Shown: positions 20,031 to 21,541 of the stretch, one piece after another
Layout of the letters: each line of letters starts with the position of its first letter
Position numbering within the stretch: the stretch's first letter is position 1
DNA from: GWC2-37-8 sp964485555
GTDB taxonomy: Bacteria > Patescibacteriota > Minisyncoccia > Moranbacterales > GWC2-37-73
DNA: 21,541 nucleotides
Assembly: GCA_964485555.1 (NCBI GenBank)
Contig: CAZAJN010000003.1
Coordinates: forward strand, 1-21,541
Reading direction: 5' to 3'
Notes under the pieces: model-generated
The model's input: the letters and a program-made list of their open reading frames with translations, nothing else
Told to the model about the DNA's origin: nothing
Databases searched by the model: none
Position numbers and translations under genes: made by a program

Positions 20031-20061
20031 TTGGCTCTATTGACAAAAAAGACGCTATAAT
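20031..20061 (+). promoter_or_regulatory. Candidate promoter of secE-nusG-rplK
   Basis: A consensus TATAAT lies at 20056-20061. TTGGCT (20031-20036) is 19 bp upstream; a better TTGACA (20040-20045) is only 10 bp away, too close to pair with it. The -35 assignment is therefore uncertain. It is divergent from the tRNA promoter. Confidence 0.5.
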
Positions 20062-20080
20062 GTACACTTTAGTCATAAAG

Positions 20081-20098
20081 AAGCCCCCAGGGCTTTTT
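20081..20098 (+). terminator. Terminator-like hairpin before secE
   Basis: AAGCCC (20081-20086) pairs with GGGCTT (20090-20095) around CCA and is followed by T's to 20098. It lies between the candidate promoter and the secE ATG, so it may act as an attenuator or may stop upstream transcripts. Confidence 0.45.
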
Positions 20099-20128
20099 AA
20101 AAAACCCAATTTTTATAGCACATTTATT

Positions 20129-20326
20129 ATGAACAAAATGTTTAACAAGATTAAAGGGTTTATTTTGGAGGCTAAGGCTGAAATGCTCAAGGTGAATTGG
20201 CCAACAAAGAAGCAGACCATTAATTATACCGGACTCGTGGTGGCTGTCAGTGTGGTTGTGGCAGGTTTTTTGGGAGGTTTGGATTCAGTTTTCGGATACG
20301 TTTTAAGAACATACATTATCAAATAA
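20129..20326 (+). CDS. secE: Protein translocase subunit SecE
   Basis: Small membrane subunit of the SecYEG protein-export channel. I start it at the ATG at 20129 because MNKMFNKIKGFILEAKAEML is the normal amphipathic N-terminus; the upstream open frame contains terminator sequence. The SecE signature KVNWPTKKQT has Trp24-Pro25-Thr26. One membrane helix follows (about 33-58). At 65 residues it is the usual single-helix bacterial form. Its place before nusG and rplK is the conserved gene order in most bacteria. There is no Shine-Dalgarno. Confidence 0.95.
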   Translation: MNKMFNKIKGFILEAKAEMLKVNWPTKKQTINYTGLVVAVSVVVAGFLGGLDSVFGYVLRTYIIK

Positions 20327-20329
20327 ACG

Positions 20330-20419
20330 GATAAGCACTGATGTAAAACTGATAAACACTGATCACGGATATCCGTGCTCCGTGAAAATCCGTTAAACAT
20401 CCGTGAAAATCAGTAATTT
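20330..20419. repeat. ACTGAT and ATCCGTG word repeat between secE and nusG
   Basis: ACTGATAAACACTGAT words on the left are answered by ATCAGT near nusG. ATCCGTG/CACGGAT words fill the middle, including the perfect palindrome CACGGATATCCGTG at 20367-20380. The gap can fold as one branched hairpin between two genes that are usually adjacent. Confidence 0.8.
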
Positions 20420-20421
20420 AA

Positions 20422-20967
20422 ATGGCTAAACAGACACAACATCACGGGCGAGCTTGGTATGTTATTCACACATATTCCGGCTATGAAGATAATGTTACTC
20501 GAAACTTGAAACAGCGTATCGAATCAATGGATATGCAAGACCTCATTTTTGATGTAATGGTGCCAAAGGAGAACAAGATCAAGATTAAAAATGGAAAACG
20601 CACAGTTGTGGAAGAAAGGATTTATCCTGGATATGTGCTGGTGAACATGATGGTCACTGATGCTTCTTGGTATGTTGTCCGCAACACGCCAAATGTGACC
20701 GGATTTATCGGACTCGGAACAACTCCAACTCCAGTAGACCCTAAGGAAATCGAAATGCTCAAGAAACGAATGGGCGTGTCTGAACCGAAATACAAGATTG
20801 ACCTTAAGTCTGGCGATAGTGTGAAAATCAATGAAGGACCATTCAAGGATTTTGATGGTAAGGTTCAAGACTTTGATGAGGAAAAGGGAAAGGTGAAAGT
20901 GCTCGTTACAATTTTTGGACGAGAAACGCCGGTAGAACTAGACTTCCTGCAGATAAATAAGTTATAA
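20422..20967 (+). CDS. nusG: Transcription termination/antitermination factor NusG
   Basis: Cytosolic factor that binds RNA polymerase and links it to Rho or the ribosome. The N-terminal NGN domain spans about 10-115: AWYVIHTYSGYEDNV (11-25), RIYPGYVLVNM (66-76) and NVTGFIGLG (91-99). The KOW domain is at about 130-160 (GDSVKINEGPFKDFDGKV), and the end matches the family (V-E-L-x-F-x-Q-I). At 181 residues it has the plain two-domain form with no insertion. It is followed by rplK, as in most bacteria. The ATG at 20422 has no Shine-Dalgarno. Confidence 0.97.
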   Translation: MAKQTQHHGRAWYVIHTYSGYEDNVTRNLKQRIESMDMQDLIFDVMVPKENKIKIKNGKRTVVEERIYPGYVLVNMMVTDASWYVVRNTPNVTGFIGLGTTPTPVDPKEIEMLKKRMGVSEPKYKIDLKSGDSVKINEGPFKDFDGKVQDFDEEKGKVKVLVTIFGRETPVELDFLQINKL

Positions 20968-21022
20968 GCAAAAGTGCTGGATAATATTTTTAAGAATTAT
21001 AATTGATATATTAAGTAAGTTT

Positions 21023-21054
21023 AATTGCTAAATTGCTAAATTGCTAAATGGCTT
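21023..21054. repeat. AATTGCTA tandem repeat between nusG and rplK
   Basis: Three perfect 8-bp copies of AATTGCTA are followed by a partial, altered copy (AATGGCTT). Further on, AACAATATGACAATGTAACA shows a looser repeat just before rplK. The gap of 139 bp holds a TATAAT (20998-21003) without a clear -35. Confidence 0.85.
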
Positions 21055-21106
21055 AAAAATGCCGAGAGAACAATTTAACAATATGACAATGTAACAGTTT
21101 AGTTTT

Positions 21107-21532
21107 ATGGCAAAGAAAATCAAGACAGTTATCAAGTTGCAAATAGTCGGAGGAAAGGCTAATCCAGCTCCACCAGTAGGACCAGTATTGGGTCAGCATG
21201 GTGTCGCTATTCAGGAATTCTGTGTTCGTTTTAATGACCAAACTCGCGACAAGATGGGAGAGGTTGTGCCTGTGGAAATCACTGTATATGAAGATCGTTC
21301 ATTCGACTTCATCATGAAGACTGCTCCAGCTGCTGAACTTTTGAAAAAAGCTGCAGGTGCTGCAAAAGGTGCTGCAAATCCATTGAAGGATAAAGTTGGA
21401 AAAGTTACCAAGGCTCAATTGGAAGAAATTGCCAAGACTAAGATGGTTGACCTTAATGCGAATGATGTTGAAGGTGCTATGCAAATTGTGGCTGGAACAG
21501 CTCGTTCAATGGGAATTAAGATAGAAGAATAG
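21107..21532 (+). CDS. rplK: 50S ribosomal protein L11
   Basis: L11 binds the GTPase-associated region of 23S rRNA in the large subunit and forms the base of the stalk. The N-terminal domain carries the proline-rich NPAPPVGPVLGQHGV (19-33), the region bound by thiostrepton-type antibiotics. The hinge and the C-terminal rRNA-binding domain follow (KTPPA-like KTAPAAELLKKAAG, then VEGAMQIVAGTARSMGI). At 141 residues it is a full-length L11, ending in TAG at 21530-21532. rplA would be expected next, outside the window. The ATG at 21107 has no Shine-Dalgarno. Confidence 0.98.
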   Translation: MAKKIKTVIKLQIVGGKANPAPPVGPVLGQHGVAIQEFCVRFNDQTRDKMGEVVPVEITVYEDRSFDFIMKTAPAAELLKKAAGAAKGAANPLKDKVGKVTKAQLEEIAKTKMVDLNANDVEGAMQIVAGTARSMGIKIEE

Positions 21533-21541
21533 TACCTACAA

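Noticed and set aside
20040..20061. TTGACA plus TATAAT as one promoter
   Set aside because: The spacer is only 10 bp, too short for sigma70-type recognition; only the -10 box is retained as a candidate.
20009..20128. Longer SecE starting at 20009
   Set aside because: The extra 40 residues are encoded by the promoter and terminator-like hairpin and do not match SecE; the ATG at 20129 gives the standard N-terminus.

Overview
The window looks like chromosome of a small-genome, AT-rich member of the Patescibacteria (CPR), most like a Parcubacteria/Moranbacteria-type organism. This is an inference from gene content, from tightly packed genes that mostly lack Shine-Dalgarno sequences, from a bacterial-type Elp3, and from GC-rich palindromic repeats sitting inside genes. 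TGA ends folD and the NRAMP-like gene while TGG encodes Trp, so the code is 11, not the recoded code of Gracilibacteria/Absconditabacteria.

Layout. 1-292: the C-terminal end of a secreted protein with a fibronectin-III-like domain. 544-3217: a MacB-type ABC exporter pair (ATPase with an unexplained 200-residue C-terminal extension, plus FtsX-like permease). 3374-8825: folD, a 134-bp near-perfect palindrome, leuS, a sugar-phosphate nucleotidyltransferase and yvcK. 8939-13807: a tight five-gene + strand operon (NRAMP-like transporter, PAP2 phosphatase, HAD hydrolase, ddl, rlmN). 13874-16630: a - strand group (elp3, then two tandem degenerate NUDIX genes). 16652-17443: a Trm9-like methyltransferase divergent from elp3. 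17461-18883: a CsoR-family repressor with a clear promoter and operator, then a thioredoxin reductase. 18931-19579: a - strand gene for a very basic protein with a strong promoter and a foldable leader. 19597-20015: a - strand tRNA-Ala(UGC)/tRNA-Ile(GAU) pair flanked by two broken tRNA copies. 20129-21532: secE, nusG, rplK, the usual start of the ribosomal/RNA polymerase region.

How the genes relate. The PAP2 phosphatase and Ddl fit peptidoglycan precursor metabolism, and YvcK and the nucleotidyltransferase fit the UDP-sugar side of the same process. Elp3 and the Trm9-like enzyme would together turn U34 of tRNAs into cm5U and then mcm5U. CsoR and TrxB suggest a metal- or sulfur-stress response.

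The most unusual layer is repeats. Palindromic elements lie in frame inside rlmN (one) and elp3 (three, from three families). Other palindromes lie in the anticodon arms of the broken tRNA copies. Almost every intergenic gap is built from reiterated 7-11 bp words, often present in both orientations, with a different word at most loci; one such word also occurs inside leuS. All functional calls rest on reading motifs by eye; no database search was run.
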